Shown: positions 49,996-59,418, counted from the first letter of the stretch. The stretch: 64,000 nucleotides of DNA from Lactiplantibacillus paraplantarum (GCF_003641145.1 NZ_CP032744.1:744001-808000), one strand, 5' to 3'. Notes: generated by a model not told the origin, from the sequence alone. Translations and numbers: made by a program.

Positions 49996-50997
49996 ATGCA
50001 AGTTTTCGGACAATTTATTGCAACAGTCGGTTGGCTTGGTCTGGCCCTAGTTGCTAGTGAGCTTGGTGCGACGCTGATTCACTGGCTTGGTCAGTGGGTC
50101 GGTTTTCGATTAATTGGTGCGCGGATTGTCCGGATTGCCGGATTCCGACTGCAATTAAGTAAGGTGCATGGTCATTGGAAATTAGAACGGCCGTTAACCC
50201 GGCACCCGCACTTGGTGGCAGCGCCACCCGCGGATGCCAAACGGTTTAATCACGCCATATATTGTTTTGGTGGCGGCTTGTTCAACTTACTGACGGTGAT
50301 GCTCAGCTTGATTACTTTAAACCAGTTTAAGTTTAGTTTTGACCTATGGCTGTTTGCACTCATTATTTGGATCTGGGTTAATACGTTAAAAGCCGCGCAA
50401 TTATTACCAATGAACCTACACGGCTACCCCACGGCTGGACAGGAGTTTCGGCAGGCCCGGGAATCAACAGCAGCTATGACAGCGGCATACGTGACGGCGT
50501 GTGCTGCAGCAATCAAGGTTCAAACGGGCAGTGTTCGCGACCTTGATGCTAGCATGATCGTTATGCCACGCGATGGCGGTAATCGGAATTATTTGGTTGT
50601 GCGCCAAGCCTGGTTGATTCTGGAATGGGGACTCCAGCATGGTCTGGATACCCCTGAGCTGCTAGCGGGTTTGAGCCGTTTGGAACCAAGTTTTAATATG
50701 TTGCCTCCCGTTGATTTAGCGAAGTATTTAGACGCAACTTTGTACTGGAACTTAGTTACGAATCATCGTGATCCACAAATCTTGGCTTGGTACCAAGACG
50801 ATGGTGTCCAGCAATTATTACGCCGCTACCAACCTTTAGCACATTATAAGCTAACTGCAGTCTATGAATGGCGGGTCCATCAGCAGCCTGAACAGGCCCT
50901 CGCATTGATTGAAAAAGGTTTGAAGCTTGCTCAACGACTCCATGAGGAAGAAGAAATTGCTTGGCTTAAAGCGCTCCGTGTTCAAGTAGCCGCCTAG
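49996..50997 (+). CDS. Membrane protein resembling a site-2 protease with lost catalytic residues
   Basis: 333 aa. N-terminal membrane helix, a second hydrophobic block (about 90-140), and a soluble helical C-terminal half (about 160-333) that looks TPR-like (QQPEQALALIEKGLKLAQRL). The first helix carries SELGATLIHWLGQWVGF where M50/S2P proteases have HExxH. GGGLFNLLTVMLSL resembles the S2P GGPxxN motif. LLPMNLHGYPTAGQ stands where LxPxxxxDG is expected. So both zinc His residues and the Asp appear replaced (S21, A25, A in TAG). It may be an inactive family member that binds peptides. Comparison is by eye. GAGGAGGG lies upstream of the ATG. Confidence 0.55.
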   Translation: MQVFGQFIATVGWLGLALVASELGATLIHWLGQWVGFRLIGARIVRIAGFRLQLSKVHGHWKLERPLTRHPHLVAAPPADAKRFNHAIYCFGGGLFNLLTVMLSLITLNQFKFSFDLWLFALIIWIWVNTLKAAQLLPMNLHGYPTAGQEFRQARESTAAMTAAYVTACAAAIKVQTGSVRDLDASMIVMPRDGGNRNYLVVRQAWLILEWGLQHGLDTPELLAGLSRLEPSFNMLPPVDLAKYLDATLYWNLVTNHRDPQILAWYQDDGVQQLLRRYQPLAHYKLTAVYEWRVHQQPEQALALIEKGLKLAQRLHEEEEIAWLKALRVQVAA

Positions 50998-51101
50998 ATC
51001 GGTGTAGAAGCTTAGATTCTGGTAAAGATTGTCAGCAATGGCGCTCGCGTGGGGACGTACGTGGTACACTGATGACCATTGAAGTGAAAAAAGGTGAAGA
51101 T

Positions 51102-52199
51102 GTGAAACAGCGAATCAAGCAATGGTGGGGGTTGTGGTTAACACTGTTAGTGATTGCGCTAGGATTGATTGGGGTTGGCTTGACCCGGGTCAATGCTGGG
51201 CTTTATCAGCAGACGGTGGCACAAGTGACCCACGTGCAGACCAAAAGTCGAAGTACGACGACGGATGAATTTGAGAACAAGGATGCGACAATGACACAGC
51301 TTGTAACGGTCCGAGTTCTCAACAAGGCGCATCGTGGTCGAACTTATCGTATTAAGAATACGTATACGAGTTCAGGCGCCATGGATCAACCATATCGAGC
51401 AGGCAATCAAGTTTTCTTACGAATTCCTAGCGACCATAGTAGTGCGGTGACGATTCAGGGGTTAAAACGGGATACTGCGTTGGCATTTGTCGCTTGGTTA
51501 GCCATAGCGTTACTTTTATTAATTATGCGCTTTAGTGGCTTGATGGCCCTTTTGAGTGTGGCTCTCAACGCTGTGTTGTTTTATGCGGCTATTCAAATTG
51601 ACTTGGCAACTAATGGCGGCCATATCTACTTGCTTTTCGGCGTGTTGGCCGTTATTTTTGCGGTCCTGACATTGCTATTAGTACTTGGCTTCAGTCGCCA
51701 GATGCTCGTGACATTCGGTGCTACCGTAGCAGGTACGGGGTTGGCCGTGATTATCAGTTTGATTGTCTTTGCCGTGACTCATGAACGTGGGGTGACATAT
51801 GAATCAATGCAATACGTCACCCAGATTCCCCGACCGTTATTTTTAGTGGAAACGATTTTAGGTTCCTTAGGAGCGGTCATGGACGAATCAACGGATATTG
51901 TCGCCTCACTATTTCAATTAAAAACGGAGCGTCCTGATATTGCGCCACGTCAAGTATTTAAGTCCGGTATTCAAATCGGTCGGTCAATTATGGGTCCCTT
52001 AATCAACGTGTTATTCTTAATTTTTATGGCCGATACTTTTGCGATGACCTTACTGTATTTCCGCAACGGTAATAGTTGGGGCTACACCTTTACAATGAAT
52101 ATGTCACTGGGCATGGTCCAAAGCTTAATTTCCGGCATTGGAATCGTCCTAGCGATTCCGGTAGCGAGTCGCTTGATGCCTAAGGAGGTGGTCGCATGA
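51102..52199 (+). CDS. YibE/F-family membrane protein, first of pair
   Basis: About 365-aa membrane protein of the YibE/F family. An N-terminal helix (LWLTLLVIALGLIGVGL) is followed by an extracytoplasmic beta-rich loop of about 100 residues (QLVTVRVLNKAHRGRTY). Seven or so helices follow, including the signature GAVMDESTDIVASL. Function is unknown; family members occur in pairs, as here. I prefer GTG at 51102 (AAAAGGTG five bases upstream); an ATG at 51072 lacks a site. Its stop overlaps the start of the second gene (ATGA), so they are coupled. Confidence 0.82.
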   Translation: MKQRIKQWWGLWLTLLVIALGLIGVGLTRVNAGLYQQTVAQVTHVQTKSRSTTTDEFENKDATMTQLVTVRVLNKAHRGRTYRIKNTYTSSGAMDQPYRAGNQVFLRIPSDHSSAVTIQGLKRDTALAFVAWLAIALLLLIMRFSGLMALLSVALNAVLFYAAIQIDLATNGGHIYLLFGVLAVIFAVLTLLLVLGFSRQMLVTFGATVAGTGLAVIISLIVFAVTHERGVTYESMQYVTQIPRPLFLVETILGSLGAVMDESTDIVASLFQLKTERPDIAPRQVFKSGIQIGRSIMGPLINVLFLIFMADTFAMTLLYFRNGNSWGYTFTMNMSLGMVQSLISGIGIVLAIPVASRLMPKEVVA

Positions 52200-52960
52200 A
52201 TACGATTACTGTTTTAGGGCTGATCTTACTAGGATTAATGACGCTAATTGGTGGTAAGACCGGAGCCACAGCCTTTTTAAGCTTATTGTTTAACTTTGGC
52301 TTGTTATTTTTGGCGGTTGTTTTGATTTCATGGGGCTTTCCTGCGGTTGCGGTGTCATTGGTAATTGGGACGATTATCTTAGCCTTTACGATTTTCTTCG
52401 GTGAGGCGAATGAAGTAGCGGCCAAACCTGCCTACATCGCAGCTTTGATTGTCATGGTCATTTTAGTCCTAATTATTTTTCCAGTTGAAAATTGGATTAT
52501 GGCGCAAGGCTTTAGTCTGGAAGACAGTGAGGACCTCGAAGGGATGTCACTAGCGATCGGCGTTTCCTTTATCGGCGTGGCAGTTACTGAAGCAATTCTG
52601 AGTACGCTAGGTGCTATCGCAGAAGCGGCCATTGCGATTGCCGCTGGTCTGAGTGAGATTTTGGCACAACATCCGCAGTTACCCACAAAACGGCTATATA
52701 TCGATGGTATCAGTATTGGTAAGCAAATTATTGGAACAACTTTTAACACATTATTTTTCGGCTTTTTCGGTGGCTTTTTGGCACTGTTTATCTGGTTTTC
52801 AGGCTTACATTATTCTTTTGGGAGTGTTATCAATAATAAAATATTTGTGGCTGAAGTATTAATGGTATTATTTTCGTTAATGGGTGTTATCTTAGTCGTG
52901 CCCGTTACAACGTGGGTCATGACGGTTCAGCACCGCCAGCAAATCAAGCACAACGATTGA
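52196..52960 (+). CDS. YibE/F-family membrane protein, second of pair
   Basis: 254-aa YibE/F-like protein with about seven helices and no extracytoplasmic domain, otherwise parallel to the C-terminal half of the previous gene. It has the equivalent of the signature region (ILSTLGAIAEAAIAIAAGLSE, FNTLFFGFFGGFLALF). It overlaps the upstream stop by four bases (ATGA) and AAGGAGGTGG lies just before its ATG, so translation is coupled and the two proteins probably form a hetero-oligomer. A transport role is plausible but unproven. Confidence 0.82.
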   Translation: MNTITVLGLILLGLMTLIGGKTGATAFLSLLFNFGLLFLAVVLISWGFPAVAVSLVIGTIILAFTIFFGEANEVAAKPAYIAALIVMVILVLIIFPVENWIMAQGFSLEDSEDLEGMSLAIGVSFIGVAVTEAILSTLGAIAEAAIAIAAGLSEILAQHPQLPTKRLYIDGISIGKQIIGTTFNTLFFGFFGGFLALFIWFSGLHYSFGSVINNKIFVAEVLMVLFSLMGVILVVPVTTWVMTVQHRQQIKHND

Positions 52961-53010
52961 CGACAATCAATGGATTTGCTACGGTTGAGAAAACAGTTGG
53001 GAGCGTTGAG

Positions 53011-53580
53011 ATGATGGAAATTCGAACGGCACAACCGCAAGACAGTGCGCAGATTGCACCGTTGATTGCGATGATTTACCGGGATATGGAAATGCCAGTC
53101 TTAAAAAACGTTAGCGAGGCTGACTTGTTAGCGATGTTGACTGAGTTGTATCAGCGACCGGCCAATTTAGATGGATTAGCGCAGACCTTCGTTGCTATCA
53201 TGGATCACAAAGTCGTGGGGGTCGCGTTTGGACACTTGGCGAAGAATGAAGTCGCTGTTAATGATTTATTACGGACGACTTCTGGGCAGCATGCGGGGTT
53301 TGAAGCACCCTTGGAATTAGGTGGTGAGACCCGACCGGATGAATGGTATTTAAGTATGCTGGCAGTTGACCCGCAAGCCCAAGGTCACGGGGTCGGTAGT
53401 GCTTTATTGGAAGCCTTACCGGGACTAGTCCGACAGCTAGGGGCAACCAAGCTGAGTTTGAACGTTGATGATGGTAATCCACGGGCGGCTAAATTATACC
53501 ACCGACATGGTTTTGTCCCGGATGGTCAGCTCATGATTGGGACTCATCCGTACCAACACTTGGTTAAACCGCTATCGTAA
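53011..53580 (+). CDS. GNAT family N-acetyltransferase
   Basis: 189-aa GNAT: MEIRTAQPQDSAQIAPLI at the start, WYLSMLAVDPQAQGHGVGSAL as acetyl-CoA-binding motif A (QGHGVGS), and LSLNVDDGNPRAAKLYHRHGF as motif B, a pattern of broad-substrate acetyltransferases. Substrate unknown. ATG at 53011 has GGGAG 7 bases upstream; the ATG one codon later is possible. It follows the YibE/F pair by 50 bases and ends in a strong terminator. Confidence 0.85.
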   Translation: MMEIRTAQPQDSAQIAPLIAMIYRDMEMPVLKNVSEADLLAMLTELYQRPANLDGLAQTFVAIMDHKVVGVAFGHLAKNEVAVNDLLRTTSGQHAGFEAPLELGGETRPDEWYLSMLAVDPQAQGHGVGSALLEALPGLVRQLGATKLSLNVDDGNPRAAKLYHRHGFVPDGQLMIGTHPYQHLVKPLS

Positions 53581-53586
53581 TGCTCA

Positions 53587-53625
53587 AAATATCGTGGTAT
53601 GTCTTTTAGACCACGATATTTTTTT
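53587..53625 (+). terminator. Terminator after the GNAT gene
   Basis: AAATATCGTGGT / ACCACGATATTTTTTT with an 11-base loop, 7 bases after the stop. Confidence 0.9.
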
Positions 53626-53711
53626 GTGTGTTGATGGAACGGAAGACTTTTTTATTGAGTGCGACACAGTTAGAATTAAACTATTGAACGGATTAGGAAG
53701 GTGAACGTGCC

Positions 53712-54380
53712 ATGCAGATTTATTTCATTCGTCACGGTCGAACACAATATAATTTGGAACATCGGTTTCAAGGTGGGCGAGCGGATTCGCCACTGGTTGC
53801 TAGTGGGATTGAAGGGGCTAAGGCCGCCGGTGATTATTTAAAAGCCATTCGGTTTGCTGCTGTGTATAGTAGTCCGCAGCAGCGGGCGTTGGATACGGCG
53901 AAGTACATTGTAGCTGCTAATCAGTGGCAACCAACGATTCAAGTAGACGATGGTTTACGTGAATTTGACTTTGGCGATTGGGACGGTAAGCGGGAAGCAG
54001 AGGTGCATCCACAGTCGTATGCCCAAGTCATTTTTACCAAACCAGCTGAATATCGCCCTGAATTGGCTGGTGGTGGTGAAAGTTACGCAGCTTTTGTGGC
54101 AAGAACGACGGATACACTCCATCGGTTGATTGATCAAATCGGGGTAGCAAGTTCGCAGCCGTTATTAGTCGTGTCACACGGTCTCGTAACGACGATGACT
54201 GTTAAAGCGTTAATGGGCGTACCGTTGGCTGAATTACGCGCGCCGTTTGTAGTTAATGGCCAGGTCATGAAGACGGTCGGCCACGGTATCGTGGACAATG
54301 ACAGCTTAACAGTACTGTCGACGACGGATAATCAGAATTTTGAACTGACAACTTGGAATGAAACCAGGTATTTGAAGTAG
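53712..54380 (+). CDS. Histidine phosphatase family protein (PhoE/GpmB-like)
   Basis: 222-aa histidine phosphatase. The catalytic RHG is in IYFIRHGRTQYNLEHRFQG, the typical GpmB/PhoE N-terminus, with YSSPQQRALDTA, the acid Glu in LREFDFGDWDG, and second His in LVVSHGLVTTM. It is a broad-specificity phosphatase rather than a phosphoglycerate mutase, judged by length and N-terminal pattern. GGAAGGTG precedes the ATG. It is a single gene with its own terminator and more distant from the tandem pair at 33-34 kb. Confidence 0.87.
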   Translation: MQIYFIRHGRTQYNLEHRFQGGRADSPLVASGIEGAKAAGDYLKAIRFAAVYSSPQQRALDTAKYIVAANQWQPTIQVDDGLREFDFGDWDGKREAEVHPQSYAQVIFTKPAEYRPELAGGGESYAAFVARTTDTLHRLIDQIGVASSQPLLVVSHGLVTTMTVKALMGVPLAELRAPFVVNGQVMKTVGHGIVDNDSLTVLSTTDNQNFELTTWNETRYLK

Positions 54381-54465
54381 GCAGCTTGATGTCAATAATA
54401 GGTTCCTCTGTCTAGACTAATAATCGTGTTGTGATAAAAGCTAGTATATTTTAATTACGAGTGAA

Positions 54466-54505
54466 AAAGGGATCTTTCTGTGGTTTATGCCAGAAAGGTC
54501 CCTTT
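54466..54505 (+). terminator. Terminator after the phosphatase gene
   Basis: AAAGGGAtCTTTCTG / CAGAAAGgTCCCTTT stem with about 8-base loop. Confidence 0.8.
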
Positions 54506-54596
54506 GAAATGATTAGTTAGTTTTTAAATGAAGATGCCAAGTACTTTGCGTCAGAATCGCTACTAGCGTAAGAAAAGCTGGTTGGTTATTAAGGCC

Positions 54597-54896
54597 TTAC
54601 CACAATCCGCTAAAAATACTAGCCGCTGCTACGCCCCAATAATATTCGGAGGTACGGCTAGTTTGGGTGTAGAGCGTGTTGATGGCTTGAAGCGGCTGGT
54701 GCATGTGTTCGCGGATGACACGCATGGCCATACTGTTGACCTTAGTGGCAATTAATAAGTAGTTACCGTTTTTGTCGAGTTCCGTGGCATAACGTAGTAA
54801 GTCGGCTCGAATCTGAGCGTCCTGTTTAACTTCAGGATCATTATAGGCAACGTCGATTTGTTGCATTAATCGTTTAGCTTTGTCATTCTTATTCAT
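54597..54896 (-). CDS. Small helical protein, possible bacteriocin-immunity-like
   Basis: 99 aa, all helical in appearance, no signal: MNKNDKAKRLMQQIDVAYND, ADLLRYATELDKNGNYLLIA and IREHMHQPLQAINTLYTQTS. Length, charge pattern and helix spacing resemble pediocin-like (enterocin A type) immunity proteins, which are often found as orphans in lactobacilli. No bacteriocin gene is adjacent and the likeness is weak, so it may be an unrelated four-helix protein. GGGGG lies just upstream of the ATG at 54896. Confidence 0.5.
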   Translation of the reverse strand: MNKNDKAKRLMQQIDVAYNDPEVKQDAQIRADLLRYATELDKNGNYLLIATKVNSMAMRVIREHMHQPLQAINTLYTQTSRTSEYYWGVAAASIFSGLW

Positions 54897-54964
54897 TGTT
54901 ATCCCCCCATGCCAAGAGTATAGCACAGGTTTTAAAGTTAAGTGCTAGGCCAAGTAGTTAACTA

Positions 54965-55013
54965 AACACAAAATCGGCAATCAATTTTCAAAAATGATTG
55001 CCGATTTTGTGTT
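54965..55013. terminator. Perfect 19-bp inverted repeat between two leftward genes
   Basis: AACACAAAATCGGCAATCA and its complement with an 11-base loop. It terminates the esterase operon reading leftwards (T-rich ATTTTGTGTT end). Confidence 0.75.
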
Positions 55014-55083
55014 AATTGTTCAATTTCTTAGTCACTTGGTTCTTGAGATGTGGTGCGCGGCATTTCAGTAGTTTGACAGGGCA

Positions 55084-56100
55084 CTAAATTAACGCGGCGG
55101 CCATCACTTGGGCAACGTCACGACTTTGCCAATATTGATCCACTAATGGTGCAAAAGCGTGGTTCAAACCTTGATATTGAATAAATGTCGTTGCGGTATC
55201 GGCTGCGGCTAGTCGCTGAGCATAAGCCCAGGCCTGTGGACGGAAAGGATCAAATTCACCGACCATAATTGTTGTTGGTGGTGTCATCGTGAAGTCTTCC
55301 TGGCGTAGCGGTGAGATGAGTGGAGAATGTGAATCAAAGTTTTCTGGGACATAATAAGCTGTCATGATGCTATCGAGTTGTCGAAAGAGGTCGTGATAGT
55401 TGGTGAGAATGGCACGCTGTGAGTCAATAATCGGAAAGGCGGCCAAATCCCAGAGTGGACCGGCGTGGTCAGCATTTGGTGCGGTGACTGGATATAATAA
55501 CAGCTGCTGGTTGATACGGTTACTACCGAGTTGTTGGTTCAAATTCGTTGCCGCCATGATGATGTTGGCTCCGGCTGAATCGCCAGCTACGGTAATCATT
55601 GTGTCAGCATCACGCTGTTCTAAATATTGGAAAATGGCGAGACCATCTAAAATACCTGCGGGCGCCGGTGCTTCTGGGGCTAGGCTATAATCAACGTTAA
55701 GGACTTCGCAATGGCTTTGAGCCGCAATCATCTTTAATAGTACAGTGTTGTTACCGGGAACCCCGCCGTAAAAAGCACCGCCATGGAAGTAGACAAGTAC
55801 TTTGTGACTAATAACATTTTGTGGCGTTAGCCATTCAACGCTGACCGTACGATTCAAAGCGGTAATATTACGATTTTGAACGGCGACGGCTTTGCCAACG
55901 GGGTCTGCAATGGCGGGAGTTAAACTGCCACTGCGGAGAGCCGCCAAGTCATTTTCAAGGACGGCGGGTTGTGCAAAGGTTGTTAGTGTTTTGAGTACGC
56001 GGGGGTCAAATTGTTCACCGCCAACTTCGTTATTAAATGGTTTAACAATTTTAACAACGCCGTTGACGGTTGTTTTAATTGAATTAATTGTTGGCATCAT
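55084..56100 (-). CDS. Alpha/beta-hydrolase (HSL-type esterase)
   Basis: 338-aa carboxylesterase of the hormone-sensitive-lipase group: oxyanion-hole HGGAF in VYFHGGAFYGG, nucleophile Ser in AGDSAGANI, acid Asp in VGEFDPFRPQ and catalytic His in GLNHAF. These are the complete HSL triad. It hydrolyses short-chain esters. It starts inside the end of the upstream GPH transporter gene (17-base overlap) with AAGGAGG 9 bases before ATG 56100, so the two are a coupled operon. A substrate imported by the transporter, such as an acetylated glycoside, might be its target. Confidence 0.87.
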   Translation of the reverse strand: MMPTINSIKTTVNGVVKIVKPFNNEVGGEQFDPRVLKTLTTFAQPAVLENDLAALRSGSLTPAIADPVGKAVAVQNRNITALNRTVSVEWLTPQNVISHKVLVYFHGGAFYGGVPGNNTVLLKMIAAQSHCEVLNVDYSLAPEAPAPAGILDGLAIFQYLEQRDADTMITVAGDSAGANIIMAATNLNQQLGSNRINQQLLLYPVTAPNADHAGPLWDLAAFPIIDSQRAILTNYHDLFRQLDSIMTAYYVPENFDSHSPLISPLRQEDFTMTPPTTIMVGEFDPFRPQAWAYAQRLAAADTATTFIQYQGLNHAFAPLVDQYWQSRDVAQVMAAALI

Positions 56101-57484
56101 ATTCAACGTCCTCCTTAGCTTCACTCACTGGAACTGCGTCTGGTTTATTCACTTGTAATTCTTTTTCGTCTAAATGATAGAATTGCATCATGAAAATCAT
56201 CGCAGCTAATAAAATAATTGGCATCCAAATAAAGGCGAGGTTGATAAAAGTAATCGTTCGTCCTGATTGAACAGCCGCTTTTGCATTGAACTGACCCCAT
56301 GATAGAAATTGACCGGCCAGAAAGCCACCAATCCCCATTCCTAACTTGGCACCAATCATTGGTACGGCGGACAAGAATCCGGTTTCATTTAACCCGAGGA
56401 CTTTTGTCGAGTAATCAACGGTGTCAGATAACATAGCGAAGACAATCGTAAACGTAATCCCCATGGCAATGAGAAAAACAACTGAGCCTGCAATTAACAG
56501 GCTGACACTGTGCATCTTTTCGGCGATTGGTAACAATAATTGACCAACGACACCTAAAACGAGTGAAAATTGTAAGACGTTACGGTTCTTAAAATGTTGT
56601 GACAAAAATGGAACGGATAAGTTACCAATGACGGAAACAAAGCCGATGCCAAGGAAGATTGGGGCTAATTCTGGCCGTCCATACACATATTTAATAAAGA
56701 AGATAGCGGAATTACCTCGTAGCATCCAGAACGTTTGTAGCAAAATGAACGAGCAAGCTAGTAATAGCCACGGCTTGTTGCTAGCGGCACCTTTCAAACT
56801 TTCCCAGATTGACAGCGATTCAGTCGCTTCATTGTCACCATCTGGATTTTGCGCACCATTGGTTTCCTTGAGATTGAAAAAGGCGAAGATAAAGAGTCCC
56901 ATAATGACGAGTCCCAAAATAATGGCCCAGAGGGTAAAGCCTGTGGATTGGTTGCCCTTTCCGAGTAATTTGACCATTGGCAAGGTGATGGCGGCCACTG
57001 CACTTGTCCCGATAGTGGTCATGACCATACGTGCACTTGCTAATTTGGTTCGTTCAACACTGTCATCAGTTAAACTCGGAAGAATTGATGTGATGGGCGT
57101 GTTAGCACCAGAATAAATTAAGCTGAAGAATGTGTAGGTGATTGAAATATAAACGAGCCGCATCGTCGTGTGCCCACCAAATGATGGAATCATAAACAGT
57201 GACATTGCCAGGAGCCCTAGTGGGATACCAAACCAAACAAAGTATGGACGCGATTGACCGTATTTTGTGTGCGTATGATCAATCAGATAGCCATAAATTA
57301 AGGCATCAAAGGCGTCGATGAAGCGAACAACGAAGAACAACATACCAGCAAAGGCGGCTGAAATCCCCGCCACTGTCGTGTAATAGAACAGTAAATAAGT
57401 ACTGACCATCTGCCAGATAATATTGCCAGCCATGTCAGTGGAACCGTAAGCAATTCGGCGTTTCCAAGTTTGAAACATTGACAT
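56084..57484 (-). CDS. GPH-family glycoside/pentoside/hexuronide:cation symporter
   Basis: 466-aa, 12-helix transporter of the GPH group: AYGSTDMAGNIIWQM at the N terminus, DAFDALIYGYLIDHTHTKYG after helix 2 and GFVSVIGNL in the middle. GPH proteins take up xylosides, melibiose or glucuronides with Na+ or H+. A cytosolic C-terminal tail (about 20 acidic residues) lacks an EIIA domain, so there is no direct PTS control in cis. ATG at 57484 has GGGGGA upstream. First gene of a two-gene operon with the esterase. Confidence 0.87.
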   Translation of the reverse strand: MSMFQTWKRRIAYGSTDMAGNIIWQMVSTYLLFYYTTVAGISAAFAGMLFFVVRFIDAFDALIYGYLIDHTHTKYGQSRPYFVWFGIPLGLLAMSLFMIPSFGGHTTMRLVYISITYTFFSLIYSGANTPITSILPSLTDDSVERTKLASARMVMTTIGTSAVAAITLPMVKLLGKGNQSTGFTLWAIILGLVIMGLFIFAFFNLKETNGAQNPDGDNEATESLSIWESLKGAASNKPWLLLACSFILLQTFWMLRGNSAIFFIKYVYGRPELAPIFLGIGFVSVIGNLSVPFLSQHFKNRNVLQFSLVLGVVGQLLLPIAEKMHSVSLLIAGSVVFLIAMGITFTIVFAMLSDTVDYSTKVLGLNETGFLSAVPMIGAKLGMGIGGFLAGQFLSWGQFNAKAAVQSGRTITFINLAFIWMPIILLAAMIFMMQFYHLDEKELQVNKPDAVPVSEAKEDVEYDANN

Positions 57485-57683
57485 GATAAATCCCCCCAAA
57501 CTAGTTAAACCTAAATTAACAACGATAGTTGAGCCCTTTTATCAACATAATTATATTTCCGGATTAGGATAATTATCAAAGATAGGCGATAGTTTGACCG
57601 GTTAATAATCGAAGCGGGATTAAGTAGTCGTGCGAGCAGCTACTTTACTCAAAATTAGCTAGATACGGGGACGATAATCGCTA

Positions 57684-57743
57684 AATCAAAACCACCCCTA
57701 ACTAGACTGATAAGCATCAGTCTAGTTAGGGGTGGTTTTGATT
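57684..57743. terminator. Very long perfect inverted repeat (28-bp arms)
   Basis: Two perfect 28-base arms (first starts AATCAAAACCACCCCTAACT) around a 4-base loop AAGC. It lies between murE and the transporter operon, and ends in TTTTGATT, so it may terminate murE transcription read leftwards. Confidence 0.75.
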
Positions 57744-57936
57744 GGTGAGTTGGCCCAACTTGTGTTAGTTATGAGGCAGCACGAAAAATCATTCGAACGT
57801 GCCAAATTGTAAAGTTAAAGCAACCAGTCATGGAAGTTGGCAGCGGACGTGGATTGCTGATGAACAGTAGTCCAGTTCTTTGGTATGTTCGAACACGTGT
57901 GATTGTTGTATAGCACGCAAATGCATGCTGCCAGGC
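57744..57936. other. Spacer between murE and a long inverted repeat
   Basis: About 190 bases, no supportable ORF. Confidence 0.4.
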
Positions 57937-59418
57937 TTAATCAATGGTTGGTTTCAAGGCTAAAGCTTTGGCAGCTTCTTCACTATCATCAAAGTGATGT
58001 TTTGTCCGACCAATGATTTGGTAATCCTCATGGCCCTTACCAGCGATTAAGACAACATCGCCGGGTTGCGCGGCTTCAATTGCCTTAGCAATGGCAACGT
58101 GCCGGTCTTCATAGACAGGGACGTTAGCGTCAGGAACCCCAGCAACCATGTCGTTTAGGATCATCGTTGGATCTTCCGTCCGTGGATTGTCTGAAGTGAA
58201 GATTGGTTTGGTGCTATGCTCAACGGCGATTTTGGCCATCTTAGGCCGCTTCGTTTTGTCACGATCACCGCCACAGCCAACGACGCAATAAATATCCTTA
58301 GTGGCGAAATCTTGAATGGTTTCTAAGGCATTCAATAAGCCGTCGGGAGTGTGGGAGTAATCGACGATGACACTAACACCCGTGTGAGATGGTACGGATT
58401 GAAAACGTCCTTTAACGCCCGTCACTTTTTCGAGGGACTTAATAATTTGGTCCTCAGGAATACCACTGGCGTAAGCCGCTGCAAAGGCCGCCAGCATATT
58501 ATAAACGTTGAACTGGCCAATCAGTTGCATTGTCACGTGGGTCACGTGGCCGAAGACGGAGAGATCAAATTCAGTTCCGTGGCTCTTAATCTCGACATTT
58601 TGAGCATTGATCATGGCATCTGGTTTGAGTCCAAACGTCAGCACGTGCGCAGCCGTATACTGTTCAAATTCACGACCAACGGGATCATCGGTATTAAGAA
58701 CGGCGACTTTATTCGTTCCATCAGCGTTGTACTTATTGCCGAGTTGCGCAAAGAGCATGGCCTTAGCTTCCGTATACTTAGCCATTGTTTTATGGAAGTC
58801 CAAATGATCTTGCGTCAAGTTAGTGAAGACGGCGATATCGTAATCAATGCCCCAGACCCGTCCAAGTACGAGTGCTATTGAAGAAACTTCCATAGCCACA
58901 GTTTCAACACCGGCGTCACGCATGGCAGCTAGTGTGCGTTGCGTTGTGATCGCATCCGGCGTAGTGTTGGCCGTTGGTAGCTTTTCATCTTTGATCTTAC
59001 GATACATCGTCCCGATGAGGCCTGTTGCTTGCTGTTGATCACGATAGATCTGTTCGATCAGGTGGGTGACGGTAGTCTTACCGTTAGTACCAGTAACACC
59101 AATCATCCGCATCTTTTGACTAGGAGCACCATAAAAAACGTCGGCGAGAATCGCCATTGCTCGTTCAGTGTTTTCAACATAGATAACGGGTACTTTGACG
59201 TCCAAGGGTTTAGAAGCCACGATGATCTTGGCGCCTTTTTCGATGGCCTGGTCAACGAGATCGTGACCATCAACGTGATAACCAATAACAGCGATAAACA
59301 TCGCCCCGGGCTGAACTTCACGGGTATCCTGTGTCAACATCGTGACGTCGAAGTCCGTGGTCAATGCGGGCCGTACCCGCTTAAATTTCAAACTATTAAT
59401 TAATTGACTTGCTTGCAT
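57937..59418 (-). CDS. murE: UDP-N-acetylmuramoyl-tripeptide synthetase MurE (mDAP type)
   Basis: 493-aa Mur ligase. An N-terminal UMAG-binding domain, central ATPase with P-loop GVTGTNGKTT (about residues 107-115) and C-terminal Rossmann domain with FTSDNPRTEDP. DNPR is the motif that binds meso-diaminopimelate; Lys-adding enzymes carry a different tetrad. It adds mDAP to UDP-MurNAc-Ala-Glu in the cytosol. ATG at 59418 is preceded by AGGACG; an upstream in-frame ATG at 59463 has no site. It sits next to aspartokinase and asnB, which supply and amidate mDAP. Confidence 0.93.
   Translation of the reverse strand: MQASQLINSLKFKRVRPALTTDFDVTMLTQDTREVQPGAMFIAVIGYHVDGHDLVDQAIEKGAKIIVASKPLDVKVPVIYVENTERAMAILADVFYGAPSQKMRMIGVTGTNGKTTVTHLIEQIYRDQQQATGLIGTMYRKIKDEKLPTANTTPDAITTQRTLAAMRDAGVETVAMEVSSIALVLGRVWGIDYDIAVFTNLTQDHLDFHKTMAKYTEAKAMLFAQLGNKYNADGTNKVAVLNTDDPVGREFEQYTAAHVLTFGLKPDAMINAQNVEIKSHGTEFDLSVFGHVTHVTMQLIGQFNVYNMLAAFAAAYASGIPEDQIIKSLEKVTGVKGRFQSVPSHTGVSVIVDYSHTPDGLLNALETIQDFATKDIYCVVGCGGDRDKTKRPKMAKIAVEHSTKPIFTSDNPRTEDPTMILNDMVAGVPDANVPVYEDRHVAIAKAIEAAQPGDVVLIAGKGHEDYQIIGRTKHHFDDSEEAAKALALKPTID

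Noticed and set aside
56628..57116. 162-codon rightward frame opposite the GPH transporter
   Set aside because: Complement of a clear transporter gene, no ribosome binding site.
58351..58881. 176-codon rightward frame opposite murE
   Set aside because: Complement of a strong conserved gene, no ribosome binding site.
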